Assembly (NCBI GenBank): GCA_029204225.1
Contig: CM055094.1
Coordinates: forward strand, 25,506,541-25,570,540
From: Diphasiastrum complanatum
Taxonomy: Eukaryota > Streptophyta > Lycopodiopsida > Lycopodiales > Lycopodiaceae
Reading direction: 5' to 3'
Length of the DNA: 64,000 bases
Below are positions 1 to 11,944 of this stretch, one piece after another. The notes under the pieces are model-generated. The model made no database searches. It was not told the DNA's origin and saw only the letters and a list, made by a program, of their open reading frames with translations. The number at the start of each line of letters is the position of its first letter. Position 1 is the first letter of the stretch. The position numbers were made by a program, and so were the translations under genes.

Positions 1-1149
1 TAATTGTTTGAGTACTTGTGATTACTAATGATTATAGGATTGAATGTAGGTCTGGTGTACAGTACTCAGACTGTGGGAGGCCGTACTTTCACACGTGTGA
101 AGTCTTCTTCAAGGATTTGGGCCATTTAGTGAGGTTCAAGCATAGATTTTTGATGGTTCAACTTGTGCTAATCTTATGAAATCATAATCTATTGTTTCCC
201 TCATCATTTCAAGTGTTTTAGGATCCTTATTTGCTGTAATTTTTACAGTAGTTCATATACAACTAAGCACTTTTGCTATTTACAGCGTTCAATTCCGAAC
301 TCAGACGGAGATGATATGAAGATTGAAAATACACAAATAAAATACAAGGAAATTTGACTGAGGGTAAAAAAGGGTCTTGAAAAAAAAATTGAAAAGTAAT
401 AATTATGAAATTTCAATAACTTAGCAGTGTCAGGCTCATCTTTATGATCACTTTTTGTTTTTATAGCACTGGAATCCGAGCTCTAACAAGAAAATGATGA
501 GAGTTCAAAGAATAACGAGTAAAATGTGTTATATACAACTTAAAAAGGGGGGGTATTAATTTTTTTTTACAAATTGAAATGCATAAATCTTTGAATTCCT
601 TGAAACATTTGAGTGCTCGCAGAAGAGTATAGAAAATCGTGAAAAAATTTTGCAAGGAGAGAGGAATCAGGGGGTAGAGAGAGAGAGAGAGAGAGGGAGG
701 GTGACCGAGGAATGTGGGGATCAGATGTCGACCGAGCCGAAGACTTCGGAGGGTGTGAGATACAACTCGACCGAGTGAGGAGGAGGTGGCAGGAGAGAGA
801 CAGAAAGAAGCGTATGTTTGTGGACAGATGACCGAGGAGATTTCGACGTGATTCAGTGTCGTGAATGTGATTCAATATGAACCACGTTAAAGCCTGTACA
901 AGGTGACGATGAAGACAATTTGCCTGGCCGAAGTCTCACCACTCGTAATCACATCTATACAATTCATCCGATCCATTGTTGGAGGTTAGGCGTATGATCC
1001 ATTGATCATGGCTACTTATGAAAGTAACCTTCTTGGTGATGTGCAAGTATATCCAAAGAGGGAACAGTCGCTTTTTCTGCTGGCTGGCATGGTTGGCTTT
1101 TACACTCGCAAATTTCGCCTGATCCGGTGCAGTTTGAGTCACCTCTGAC
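1..1149. other. No gene recognised
   Basis: No reading frame here resembles a known family on either strand. The stretch holds a short GA run near 676-695 and one exact copy of the palindrome CACACGTGTG at 90-99, which recurs elsewhere in the window. The ORFs present are short and lack recognisable motifs. Confidence 0.5.
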
Positions 1150-1720
1150 AATTATTTTATATCTTGATCCACGATTGAGGTTACATTTGTCACATCTGTC
1201 GCTCTGGAAGTGCTTGTTACTTGGCTCTTCAGGAGAAGCCACTGGCTAAAGGGATTTACAATTTTCTAGCATACATTTGCTACTTGCTATATGCACCTTT
1301 ATACATTGTGGGACCAATTATTAGTTTCAAGTCCTTCACTTCACAGCTTGTAAGTCCTCAGAAAAGCTACACAAGACTACAAGTCGGCCTGCATGTTGCT
1401 CATGGAGTTCATGACTCATTACTGGTACTTCAACTCGTCTGCAGTCAGTAAACTGGCAGATTCTTTTTCCGTTGGATATCCTTCTTGTTAGTTATGGAGT
1501 TCTGAACTTCATGTGGTTGAAGTTTCTTTTGATTTGGCGCTTTTTTCAATTTTGGGCACTGGCTAGTGGCATAGAAGCGCCTGAAAATATGCCGCGGTGT
1601 GTGAATAATTGCTATGATCTTGAAGGATTTTGGCGAAGTTGGCATGCATCCTACAATCGTTGGCTTGTGAGTGTAGGCTGTTGGCCAATTCTGAGGACTG
1701 GGAGGTCGCTGAGGAACTGA
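1150..1720 (+). pseudogene. MBOAT family O-acyltransferase fragment (GUP1/HHAT-like), frameshifted
   Basis: Members of this family are multi-pass ER membrane proteins that transfer acyl groups. Three frames carry consecutive pieces. The first, from about 1150 to 1340, has a CGSGSACYLALQEK stretch followed by the membrane segment ICYLLYAPLYIVGPIISF. The second, about 1390-1480, reads LLMEFMTHYWYFN. The third, 1472-1660, reads YGVLNFMWLKFLLIWRFF, then GIEAPENMPRCVNNCYDLEG and FWRSWHASYNRW. The last is the conserved MBOAT W-H-x-S-Y-N-R-W signature. The region before 1150 and the part containing the downstream catalytic His are not recognised. At least two frameshifts separate the pieces, and after NRWLV the sequence becomes unrelated. 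It is therefore a partial host-gene copy, either a decayed duplicate or a fragment carried by a transposon. Family assignment rests on remembered GUP1-type motifs. Confidence 0.75.
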
Positions 1721-1819
1721 TGGATCAGTTTCTAAAGGCGTATGTTGAATTCCCTGGTGATCTTGCTTGAATCCCTTCAATGTGAGAGAGAGAGAGCAGA
1801 GGTAGCGTGGAGACTAGAG

Positions 1820-1868
1820 TAGGTTTAGGTTAGGACATTAGGATAAGGGTAGGTAGGGTTAGGTTTGG
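1820..1868 (+). repeat. Degenerate TTAGGG-like stretch
   Basis: Several spaced variants of TTAGG/TAGGG (GGTTTAGGTTAGGA, GGGTAGGTAGGGTTAGG) lie just after the MBOAT fragment. They resemble a decayed interstitial telomere-like tract but are too irregular to be sure. Confidence 0.3.
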
Positions 1869-2048
1869 TTTTTTTATTTTTAAATTAAATTTCAAAATGA
1901 AGAATTTGAAAGAAATTTACAATGGAAGCAAAATTTCAGAGTTGAAGCCAATAATTCTTGAAAATACTTTTGGAATGTTCCCCTCATAAAAAAATAACAT
2001 CTCTACCAATAATCACCTTATTAGCAATCACCTTATTAGTAGAAAGAA

Positions 2049-2390
2049 TTAGGCTTTACCTAACTCACTATATCCAACAAATATACCTTTCCTTGAAAAT
2101 AGTTCTTCCTTGATCCTATCGTAAAGAGTTATATTGACATAGCATGGGCATCCACTCGGCCTCCTCTTGAATAGCATCTTATAAGGTGTCCTTCCATCCA
2201 AAATAGCACTCGGCCACCTATTGCACAAGAAATTAACACACAACAAAGCTTGATCGCAAAATGGCTTATTAAGGTTAGCACTTAATCTCATGGTTGTAGC
2301 ACTTTCACATAAAGTCCTATTCTTCCTCTCGGCCACTCCATTTTATTGTGGGGTCCTTGGTGTTGTATACTCCCTCTAGATCCCATGCAC
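2049..2390 (-). pseudogene. Ty1/copia integrase fragment
   Basis: Read on the minus strand, the frame begins YTTPRTPQ, meets a TAA, and continues NGVAERKNRTL. This is the copia integrase signature around the catalytic Glu. It then passes through NFLCNRWPS, TPYKMLF and GIFVGYSE, which is typical of the integrase C-terminal part. Everything upstream of TTPRTPQ is lost at about 2390. It lies beyond the 3' end of the copia copy at 2.67-4.03 kb, so it is a separate fragment or the flank into which that copy inserted. Confidence 0.8.
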
Positions 2391-2396
2391 TTAGAA

Positions 2397-2660
2397 TTTG
2401 CTTCGAACATGAACACATATCATGTTACACAATAACATAAACAGAAAACACTCTCCACAACAAGCTCACATAGCAACTGTATTTCACTATACATGTAGTT
2501 GTTCACTCAAGCAACCCATGCATGACCCAGGTTGCCGTTGGTGGGACGCGTGTTCCGTCGACTTGCCTCGTGGCGAGGTCAACTGATCCTTATCAACTGA
2601 TAGGACCCACAATACAGTAGCACAATGATTCTACTTTAATTCTAACGCTCTCCCTTAAAG
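2397..2660 (-). repeat. Candidate copia 3' LTR with polypurine tract
   Basis: On the minus strand the RNase H frame is followed by CTTTAAGGGAGAG (2648-2660), a good polypurine tract. Next comes cGTTAGAATTAAAGTAG, which would be a copia-type LTR start with T changed to C. The LTR would run to about 2397, where integrase sequence resumes. The far border is inferred only from that resumption, and no second LTR was found for comparison. Confidence 0.45.
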
Positions 2661-2673
2661 TAGAGTCTACTTT

Positions 2674-4030
2674 TTACACAATCATATACATAGCTTTAAA
2701 GTCATTATCAAACTTTTTTCCAACAAGTGGCTTAGTGAAAATATCAGCTAGTTGTTCTTCCGTACTACAATGAACAACATGAATTTCACGACTCAGCAGC
2801 CTCTCACGTATAAAGTGATACTGAATTTCAATGTGTTTGGTTCTCGCATGGAACACTAGATTCTTTGTTAGCTGAATGCCACTCTGACTATCGCTATGTA
2901 ATGTCGTGGGATTTTTTTGCTTCATGCCAACTTCTTCTAAGATTTGTCTCAATCATATAGCTTCATGTGCTACACTACACATTGTCTTATGCTCTGCTTA
3001 TGTGGTGGATAGAGCAATTGTACTTTGCTTCTTACTAGACCAGGAAAAGCAACTACCACAAAACTGGAATACATACCCTGTGGTGGATCTATAATCATCA
3101 TAGTCACCTCCCCAATCCGCATCCACATAGTCACACAACTCAGGTAAACTATCATGCTTCCTATAAATCAAGCCATAATCTGAAGTGCCTTTCACATAAC
3201 GCAAAATGCGTCTAGCTGTCTTCCAATGCGTTTTCATAGGTGCTGCCATAATCTGACTTACAATGCCAACAACATAGCATATATCTGGTCTAGTCGTGGT
3301 AAGATAAATCAAGCTCCCTACTAACTGCCTATACAGCGTAGTATCAAATGACTATGACTCATCAAGCTTAGAAAGTTTTTTACCTGGTTCAATAGGAGTA
3401 TTCACTAGTTTGCAATCCTGCAACCTAAATCTGTGCATCAATTCTTTGACATACTTCACCTGTGTTAAACCCACTTCGTGTCCTTTTTGCCACACCTCTA
3501 CTCCAAGGCAATAATGCATTAGGCTGAGATCTGTCATCTCGAATTGTTCCATGAGGTCTTTCTTGATCATGTCTATCATCTCTTGATTATTTCCCGTAAT
3601 AATCAAGTCATCAACATAAAGAGCAATCAAAGCAACCATACCATCAAAGCATAAGACATATAGATTTGGATCAGAATGTGTTCTCACCATCCCCTTCCAT
3701 GAACACTTCTTCTTCTAACTCACCATTTAGAAAAGCAGATTTCACATCCATCTGATGCAAAGGCCAACCAAAATGTGAAGCTAAAGCAACAAGTAGGCGA
3801 TTCCACTTACATATTGGCGCAAAGGTCTCCTCCTAGTCAATGCCTTTACTTTGTGGATACCCTTTGATCACCAATCTTGCCTTGTGCTTTGCTATACTAC
3901 CATCTGCCATGGTACTTAGTCCTGTATACCCATTTGCAACCAATGGGTTTCTTGCCAACTGCTGGTTCTACTAAGTCCCATGTGCTATGCTTAGCAATTG
4001 ACTCCATCTCCTCTTCCATGGCCTTGACCC
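2674..4030 (-). pseudogene. Ty1/copia reverse transcriptase and RNase H relic
   Basis: This copies element RNA into DNA. Reading leftward from 4030, GKKPIGCKWVYRTKY opens the RT domain, followed by a broken stretch and then MDVKSAFLNGELEEEVF near 3690-3750. The next frame (3352-3690) has ALYVDDLIITG, the catalytic YVDD box, and HYCLGVEV. The third (2998-3312) has YLTTTRPDICYVVGIVSQ and LRYVKGTSDYGL, then DADWGGDYDDYRSTTGYVF and SSKKQSTIALSTT of RNase H. The fourth (2674-2952) has HSDSQSGIQLTKN, FHARTKHIEIQYHFIRE and EEQLADIFTKPL. Order is normal for copia, but at least three frameshifts and several stops interrupt it. The catalytic YVDD is still readable. Confidence 0.9.
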
Positions 4031-4109
4031 CTCGCTTATTATCAATACCTTCGTATAGTAATAAAATAGAGTATGTAGATTAGGGGGGGGCTATGGAGTT
4101 CTTGAAATT

Positions 4110-5907
4110 AGCACAACTATAGGCGGCTATCTTATTAAAAGAATATTAGTGGATTTGAGATCAAGTATAAATTTGCTAATCAAAAAGATGGCCAAAGAAT
4201 TGGGACTAGGAGATCAGATCCAACCCACCGGCCATGACATACATTTAGCTGATTCATCTCGTTATACTCCAGTAGGGGAGTTGAGACATATTAGTGTAAC
4301 CATAGAAAAGAAACCTTCATCATGAATTTCTTTGTTATAAAAACCCAGTGGATACGCCACTGTATTCGATATTATTTGGGAGGCCATGGTTATATCAAGT
4401 TGATGACATCATAAATTGGGCTACAAAGGAAATATTTCTCCCAGGTGTACAAAAGGTCAACCCATTAGGAGGTCATTTCATAAAATGGAATGAGGAAGTA
4501 GGGAAACCTATTGAATCTCAAGTAAATTTCATAAAATGTTATGAAGTGGATGAGGAAGATGAAAAAGAGCCTGCAATATCAGAATCAAGGGAAGTTTTGG
4601 GTGGAACTGGAGCGAGTCTGACAGAATGTATGATAGATAAAGATGACTATGAAGCTGTAAAAATAAGTAAAGATAGAACCTTGAATTTGTGTAGACATCA
4701 GTCTCTGACCAAGAATGGGAGGAGTATACACAACTTCTACAGAAATTTCAAAATGTGTTTGCATAGTCGATGGATGATCTTACCAGTTAAATGGGGAGAA
4801 CATATGATAGATTTAATCTAGGGTGCCGTATCAGTCAGGCAAAGACAATATAGATTAAACCCAAAATACTCTTTATTAGTAAAAGACGAATTAGATAGAT
4901 GCCTCAGAGCAAAAATAAGATACCATAATGTCCTGAGTAGCGAACGGGTTTCACCAATGCTATAAAACTTAAGAAAAAGATAGGAAAAATTAGAGTATGT
5001 CAAGATTATAGGAAATTAAATGCAGCTACTGCAAAGGACTATCACCCATTGCCATACACTGATATCATCTTAGGTCAAGTAGCAGGTCATGAGTGCTACA
5101 GTTTCGTGGATGGTTTCTCAGGGTATAACCAAGTTTTCATTAAAGAGGGTGATAGGTCTAAAACTGCTTTCACCACGGATTGGGGGATGTATGCTTATAC
5201 ACGTATGCCCTTTGGTCTATATAATGCACCCGCGACGTTTCAACGTATGATGACCAATATATTCTCAAATTTTTTTGAGGAAATAGAAATTTTTATAGAA
5301 GTATTAGAGAACACTTTAAGAAGATGTCAGGAGACATCACTTAAGTTGCACCCTTCCAAGTGTTATTTTGGAATGGGGGAAGACATTTTATTAGGACATA
5401 AGATTTCAAAAGACGGTATACAAGCCGATATTGAGAAAGTTAAAAAGAACTTAGAATTATTAGAACCAACAAATATGAGGGAGCTTAGAGGATTCTTAGG
5501 TCACATTGTATATTATAGAAGGATAATAAAAAATTATGCTATTACAATCACTCCACTTATAGGACTATTAAAGAAGACTACAGAATATCACTGGTTAAGT
5601 GATTGTCAAGAAGCTTTTGAAAAATTAAAATAGTCTTTAGTTGAAGCAACTAGAGTAAAACCCCCAAACTAGACAAAGAAGTTCCATGTCTTTGTAGATA
5701 CATCCTCATTTGCGATAGGTGTAGTGCTCAATCAGATAGATAGTCAAAATAAAGATTATCCTAATTATTATGCTGCTAGACAGTTAGCAGCTTCGAAAAA
5801 GAATTATTCCAGGAGGCCTTAGGAATTATCTATCTGTTAAGAAATTTAGGCATTATATTTTAGGATACTCCTTTGTTTTTCATGTAGATCCTTATGCACT
5901 TAAGCAT
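4110..5907 (+). pseudogene. Ty3-type protease, RT and RNase H relic with lost catalytic motifs
   Basis: The protease-like part (about 4149-4390) reads VDLRSSINLLIKKMAKELG and later ILFGRPWLYQ; the usual D-S/T-G active-site triad is replaced by D-L-R at 4150-4158. RT begins around 5000 (DYRKLNAATAKDYHPLPY) and continues in an open frame at 5049-5633. That frame has FVDGFSGYNQV, KTAFTTDWGMYAYTRMPFGL, NAPATFQRMM, LHPSKCYFG, LGHKISKDGIQ and RGFLGHIVYYRR. Between EIEIFIEV and LENTLRRCQE about 20 residues including Y/F-x-D-D are missing. RNase H follows after stops (FHVFVDTSSFAIGVVL, near 5680-5730) and, in another frame, ends KKFRHYILGYSFVFHVDPYALKH at about 5907. A purine tract at 5925-5935 could be a polypurine tract, but no integrase precedes it. 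Confidence 0.88.
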
Positions 5908-7980
5908 AGCCGCTGTGCACAATTGAGGAAGGGGATATGTGGAGGCATACATTTTTCACATGAGCTAATTATCTCTTATATAGTGACAATTTTTGAATTT
6001 TTGTACCACAAGTATATATGCAATAAGGCCTAAATACATGTCAAGGCCTATTGCAACTATAGAATTTCATTTTCTTAGAATAGTCGTATCGTTTCAGAAC
6101 GACTCGTAGCTTTTAGCCAACCAATTTTTGACTGTTGGTAAGCGAAACATTAGCCTCTTGTGTGACTCTATATTGAGCAATGCTGGCTCATTGAATTCAT
6201 GCAGATGACTGACCATCAATAAAGAAGAGACAAGCGTTCTTCTCACTTTTGATACTGCTCTTTTTTGTTTGTTACAACATTATATCTTATCACCGATCCA
6301 ACACACTATGAGAACCTCTGTAACTAAGCTTGATAACTAATCGTTTGTGGCATAACTCACCATTTTGTACTGAATTTTAGTTTTATAATATTGGATTTAC
6401 AGGTTAATGTCTGATCAAGGACTGTTCTAACCAATTGCAATGTAGGGAACAATTTTAAAGCTGAAGAACATTCATAAATCAGAATGTGGCATTCACTTTT
6501 TGAACGAGTACACTATACTCGGATAAAGAACTTGTTTGTCTAACTGATTTGTTTGCTAATCAGTGATAAAGAACTAATCATCTGTGTTCATTGAGAGGAA
6601 TTGACTGCCTAATAGATTTTGTTCTGCTGAATCTATATGCTTGTCTCTGTAAGAAAGGTTGCTTACTGTTATCCTGGTTGTCTGAAAGATAAAGTACCCT
6701 CTTCACTCTGAATTCTTGATCGTATCGTTTTACATTGGTGTTACTGGCCAATTTAAACCAATATCTGTGGATAACCAGCCTTCCATCGTGGTATTCAACC
6801 GTGAACATCACGACCTTACCTTCGACATTATTCATTTTACACTTATAATTTAAAAGAGAAGATTTATCTCTCTCTGGGGGAACAATATACTTATACTACA
6901 CATTTTTACCATTATCGTGGAAATCTATAATGACTAGACCACCACACTCTTGTTGGTATAGAGGGCATGAGAGTCTGCATTCAAGAAAATGGATGATTCG
7001 TACTTTCAAATGTCTTCTTGCAGCACCATATTCATAGTTAGTGTTGAGTATGCGGTTGCATCCACTATTGTTTTGTGCTAGCTATTGATCTGATTTGTAC
7101 AAGTTGTGAAAAAAAGAAAATCCAAAACATACTTGATGGATCTCTATGGTGTTGACAAATTTTGCATGCACATCTAGATTTAGTTACAAGATAGAAATCA
7201 ACAATTTACACATGCTAGAATTGCATAAATCACTAAAATCTAATCATAAGCACTTAAATACAATAAGGTATTGTCCCTGTCTATACAAAAGTAGCATCCT
7301 ATTGTCCTTCACACGTGTGGATGCAAATAAACAACAAAAATGACATTCTACACACTAGAAATCAAGATATCTTGAGAAATACACATGAGATGGACATATA
7401 ATCAAAAGAGATGAATTCTTCACCTAAAATGTAAATACAAAAATAATTGCTCCATGTTGGTAGTACTACTATTTATAGCTACTAAAATGTCATTTGGCCA
7501 ATTTCTAAACTTTTCCTAAATGGTAACTTCTTGGTACTTCATCAAAAAACCTAGAAATTTTAGTCTAGATGCAATGTATGAAATCTAGCCAATTATAAAT
7601 TCTCCTCCTTCCTCAGAGTAAAATCATACCATTAGGATAAGAGATCCCCATACTTTCTGATTGTGATGCTTATCACTACTATTATGGCCTCCCGCGATTC
7701 CTCGCTCAGTTTGCATCGCCGTAAACCCCCTCGCCCTTATTCAGGGTGTGGAGAAACTTGGAGAGAAAGGAAAGTAGAAGTTGTTGTGCTTGGTGCTTCC
7801 CATCTCCTCCATTTTCAATTTGTGCTCAAACCCACATGGACAAGAAGGAGGAAAGGAGAAGAGGCTGATCTGCCTGGTGCCTTTCACTCTAATGTCTTTG
7901 TTGGATCATTGTTACAACTGCTTATACTTCATTGCTATTGCTCTGTTTCTCAGCCTTTAGCATTGTGTTTATCTCTTGGA
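5908..7980. other. No gene recognised
   Basis: AT-rich sequence with short unrelated ORFs. The longest minus-strand one (6578-6835, 85 codons, starting MNNVEGKVVMFTVEYHD) matches no family I know and has no neighbours supporting it. A copy of CACACGTGTG lies at 7310-7319. The open frame entering from 7663 looks random until about 7990, where the next feature begins to look like protein. Confidence 0.45.
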
Positions 7981-10900
7981 TTATGTATCAAGAATTATGC
8001 CGAGCAACTCACCCTGGCCAAGGATATCCTCACAACCCTTGGCTTTGATCTGACTCTTTTCCATGACCAGCAGAGCGAGAGCCTGATTCGAGCGGCGTGC
8101 TCCACCTATTCGGATGAATTCCAAACTTTCAGGCTTACATCTAAGAGTGGCATCTATACAATCATCAATGTCTCTCCTAGGGATCTCCAGAGCATTGGTT
8201 TCCCTAATCTCGGAGAGACAATCCATGGCAAGGGCACCAGCTATGACGCCAAGTACTTTACAAAGTTTCTGACAGAGGATGGCAAAACCATTGCCCAAAC
8301 CAACGACGGGATCGCCATACGTCTCATCACGGATCCCCATCTACGGGCCGCCTCATAAATCCTCGTCACCATGGTCGAAGTGCATACTGCCAAGATGGAT
8401 CACATACCACCGAACAACCTCTTATCTTTGACCCTCACCATGGACGATCCTACCCAAGATTACAAGTGGGCTGAGAAGGTAGCAGAGAAGCTGTGCAGAG
8501 CTTTGAAAGCTAGAAAACCAACTACCAAATGTGGATATCTCCTCCACATGTTGGTAACCAAATAGTTGGAGTCTAAGACGGCTGCTGCCATCAAGGAGTT
8601 GGATGATCTCTATCCAAGCACAAAAAAGTGAGCCGCCCTCCAACCGACAGTAGAACCAGTCTCACCAGCCCCACCTACTAAGAAGCAAAAAGAAAAGGCG
8701 ATAAACACAAAAGCCGATGTCCCTCACGACATTCTATCCAGCGACATCAGGGTTGAGTATGCTGAATTTGGAGGGAGCCTTAAACCATCTCAAGTCCCAA
8801 AGGAGGTCCTAGAGTAGCAGGCAACCTTACTTCACCAGGCCCAGCAACGCAAGCAAGCAGTAGCGGCAGCAGCAGGAAGCTCAATGGTGGCAGACACTTC
8901 TGGTTCTGATCCTATGGGCATGGTTCCATTCACATAGGCAACCTCCATAACCCCATCTCCCTCACTTGCTCTCACACTCCCACCACCACCCCCACCATTT
9001 ATTGAAACCTCCACACCATTACTAACTCTCAACACGGGCTTCGCTTCCACAATTTCACAAAAGCCCTCACCTATACACATCTCCACCCTACTTGACTCTA
9101 CAGTCAACGTAGACAATTTTGCATTACAATTACTAACCGCACTTCCATCAACCGCCGTCACCACTAACCCAATCCACACATCTCCGCCACGCAGTATCTC
9201 CCCACCTCTTGCACCCATCAATCCACAATCACCTCCACCTATCTTTCATACACCTCCATCTAGCCTTGCTCCGGATTTTCTACCCTTAAACCCAATGTCG
9301 TATCCTAACTATACACGCACCCTCCCTAACATTGGTCCTTGGGAGCAGTTATTCCTTACAGCCCAAAAAGCGGTATGGTTGGTGAATGAATTCCAATACA
9401 ATCTATTCGGCACTAGGGGGACAATATACTATGCGGCAGTTCGACGATGGTGCTATGGTGGATCTTCAGAAAGTTAAAGCAAGACTGGAGGAAGAAAACA
9501 AACAACAACAACTGCAGATTCAGAACCTCACTAATTATAATCAACAACAACAATAGATGCTACTCCACCTCCAGAACCTGCTCCAACTAAAGGTATCCAA
9601 CATGCATCATAGCATCGATAACCTCAAAGCCGAAAGGGATGAGGCTGTAGCAGATGCACAAGCAGCACATTCCACTATGAAGGAACAGTTGGAATTGGTG
9701 GATTTCAATGGATTCACACCACTAGCTATTCCTGAGGGAACTGTCATTCCAGTGGTGGCCTATCAAATGCTGGCCCAAAAGTTGAAAGCCACGATGGAGC
9801 AACACACAAAATTACAAAAATCATACCTTGCTTCCGTCAAGGCTCTGAACCAGCACATTGCCACCCTGGAAGAATGCTTAAAGGCAGCTGTCCAGTCGAC
9901 ACCGTTTGTTCATGTAGAGCACGTCCAATTCCATGATTCGGGGCACCACTTTGATGGACCAGATGGTGGAGATGGAGCAAGATTCCAGCAGTCTCCTCCT
10001 GCTCAAGGCAAGGCCAACCCCTGGGACAAGGAGCTCAAGCACCAACCAATCCGTCAAGCTCTGGGGGTATCAGCTCCCAACATTGTCTTTTTCCTTCCAC
10101 CGCTTCTAACCCACTCAACACCACTAACCCCCATTTATTCCACGACAATTTTCTCCTGAGTCACAAAGAATTGTTGAAGCTAACCCCTCGCCTCCTCTCT
10201 CTCTTGAACCTGATCCCCAAACTCAACATGAGATTGCCTTTGAAGCACCAACCATCTGGCACATAATCACGCCCATAGAACCGAGCAAGGAGTTGTGCAC
10301 CTCTCAGAAGTTTGTTAAGAAATATCCAACGACAAAAGAGCGAGGTGACTACATATTGCCAAATTTGGACCGGAGTCAAACACATAAAGAAGCAGTCAAA
10401 CTCCTGGATCCACAACCTCTCTGGCACCATCAGCTCTTCCTACAAAGTAAGACCTTGATGGCAAGGTATATCGAAGCTCCCTCCTACATGCGCACAAATC
10501 CTTATTACTATCCAATAGCAAGGCAAGAACCGTTTCCTTCCACCAAGGTCAAGAATAGGATATTTTGGCCCAAGCTCACAGGCATCGATACCGGCAATTT
10601 AGCCAAAGACATGGTCACCAACTGTCGAGTATTCTACCAGAAGCACCATGGCAATCCTGATTGCGACGTCAGATATTTTGTGGATAATTGCGGCCTGGTA
10701 GCATTTCTGGCAGAACTGAAAGGTTTTTGGGATCGAGGGCTACCCCCAATCGCCCTTGATATCAATAAATCCTTGCGAACGCAAGATGACCATATCAATG
10801 TAGCAAGGCTCTAGTATCGCGCTGCACTAACTTCCGTCCTGCACGTTGATATGGTGGAGCTATGGAAAACCCATAACTTTATACAGGGTATGCTCCATTA

Positions 10901-11060
10901 TTACAAACCCATGCCCTTCCTAAACAAACTATGGTGGCAAATGATGGAGGGCATCGGCACTACAATCTACCACTCCCGCCAGCAACAGTCTCGCCTCCAA
11001 GAAGCACAAAAGATCCAGGACGAAAAGGCTTCGATTGGTGTGGCACCACCAATTCAATAA
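7981..11060 (+). pseudogene. Ty3 element accessory ORF 3' of pol, decayed (copy 1)
   Basis: A long chain of same-strand frames reads like one protein broken by stops and shifts. An N-terminal globular part (7981-8560) contains NYAEQLTLAKDILTTLGFDL and later DYKWAEKVAEKLCRALKARK. A Thr/Pro/Ser-rich linker follows (about 8640-9290), then a Gln-rich coiled coil (about 9430-9900; MVDLQKVKARLEEENKQQQ, LKAERDEAVADAQAAHSTMK). A C-terminal part (10293-11060) has APSYMRTNPYYYPIARQEPF, GIDTGNLAKDMVTNCRVFYQ and ends RLQEAQKIQDEKASIGVAPP. A polypurine tract and LTR start follow within about 12 bp. I recognise no enzymatic motif. The same layout recurs at 55.0-57.6 kb, directly after a Ty3 integrase, so I infer a third ORF between pol and the 3' LTR. 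Gag-like or envelope-like function cannot be decided. No pol is readable upstream of this copy. Confidence 0.55.
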
Positions 11061-11460
11061 GGAGAGGGATAATGTTAGCAACTGTGCTAACATAGAGAAA
11101 ATAAAAAAAAAGAAATAAAACTTTGTGGCATGTGTTTTGTAAGTCCACGTATGAGTATCTGTCAATAAACTTCAACCATGGCATGTGTTTTGTAAGCCCA
11201 TGAGTAGAAGCTTATATAATAATAAAAGAGCCTAAACTTAGACTTAGGAAACTTAAGATTAGAAATAATGAGACTTTGAAGTTCTAAATCCTAAGTTAGA
11301 AGTTCTAGAAAGGCTAGAAATAGATTAGTCCCATAAGTTAGTAGATACTTATGGAAGACCCTCCTTGCCATAAAAGGAGAGGTATTTGCCTTGTAAACAA
11401 CACTCTGAGATTATGCTAAATTGCTCTCACTTGAGATTATCATTCTAATTCTTTGTGTTC
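11059..11460 (+). repeat. Polypurine tract and candidate 3' LTR of the copy-1 element
   Basis: AAGGAGAGGGA (11059-11069) precedes TGTTAGCAACTGTGCTAACA at 11073, a classic TG LTR start after a purine tract. The block contains a TATA-like ccataaaagg near 11370 and a CT-rich tail. It ends before copia sequence starts near 11500, so the right edge is only approximate. No second copy of this LTR was found in the window. Confidence 0.5.
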
Positions 11461-11504
11461 CCATTGGAAGGTGCATAGATTGAGGGAAGGTGCTCGTGGC
11501 AAAG

Positions 11505-11940
11505 GCTCAATCGAAATGTGGACAAACAGAAAGCCTGATCTGTCATATGTACGAGTGTTTGGATGTGCAGCATACAAGAACATTCCAAAGGAAAAGAGAA
11601 GCAAGCTCGACGACAAATCCGAGCAAACAATCATGGTGGGCTACTCAAACGGAACACATGTGTACAGACTCTACGATCCAACCACAAAGAAGGTTGTTTT
11701 GAGCAGAGATGTAAAATTTGATGAGTCCACATTCCCTGGACTGAAAGACGAAAGAGGCCATGAGATCTTCACACTGCTGCCTGTTCAAGAGGGAGATCGA
11801 GGACATACATCAAATCAGAATGTAGGACCCCACAAACAAGAAATGTTTGAGCAGCGACGAAACGAACCTCGAAGATCAACGAGACAAAGAAGACCTCCAG
11901 ACCGCTACTCTGACAATCTTCAGTGGAGTGAAGACACATA
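11505..11940 (+). pseudogene. Ty1/copia integrase C-terminal fragment
   Basis: An open frame reads MWTNRKPDLSYVRVFGCAAY, NIPKEKRSKLDDKSEQTIMV and GYSNGTHVYRLYDPTTKKVV. These are the conserved integrase C-terminal motifs K-P-x-x-x-x-x-R-V-F-G-C and F/V-G-Y. A charged linker rich in Arg follows (RRSTRQRRPPDRYSD), typical of the IN-RT spacer. Integrase catalytic residues and RT are absent. It stops at about 11940, where minus-strand copia sequence begins, so two fragments meet in convergent orientation. Confidence 0.85.
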
Positions 11941-11944
11941 GTAC

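Noticed and set aside
7663-7980. Signal-peptide-like N-terminus on the 231-codon ORF
   Set aside because: The first 105 codons look random and precede the point where protein-like text starts, so the upstream Met is probably not the true start.
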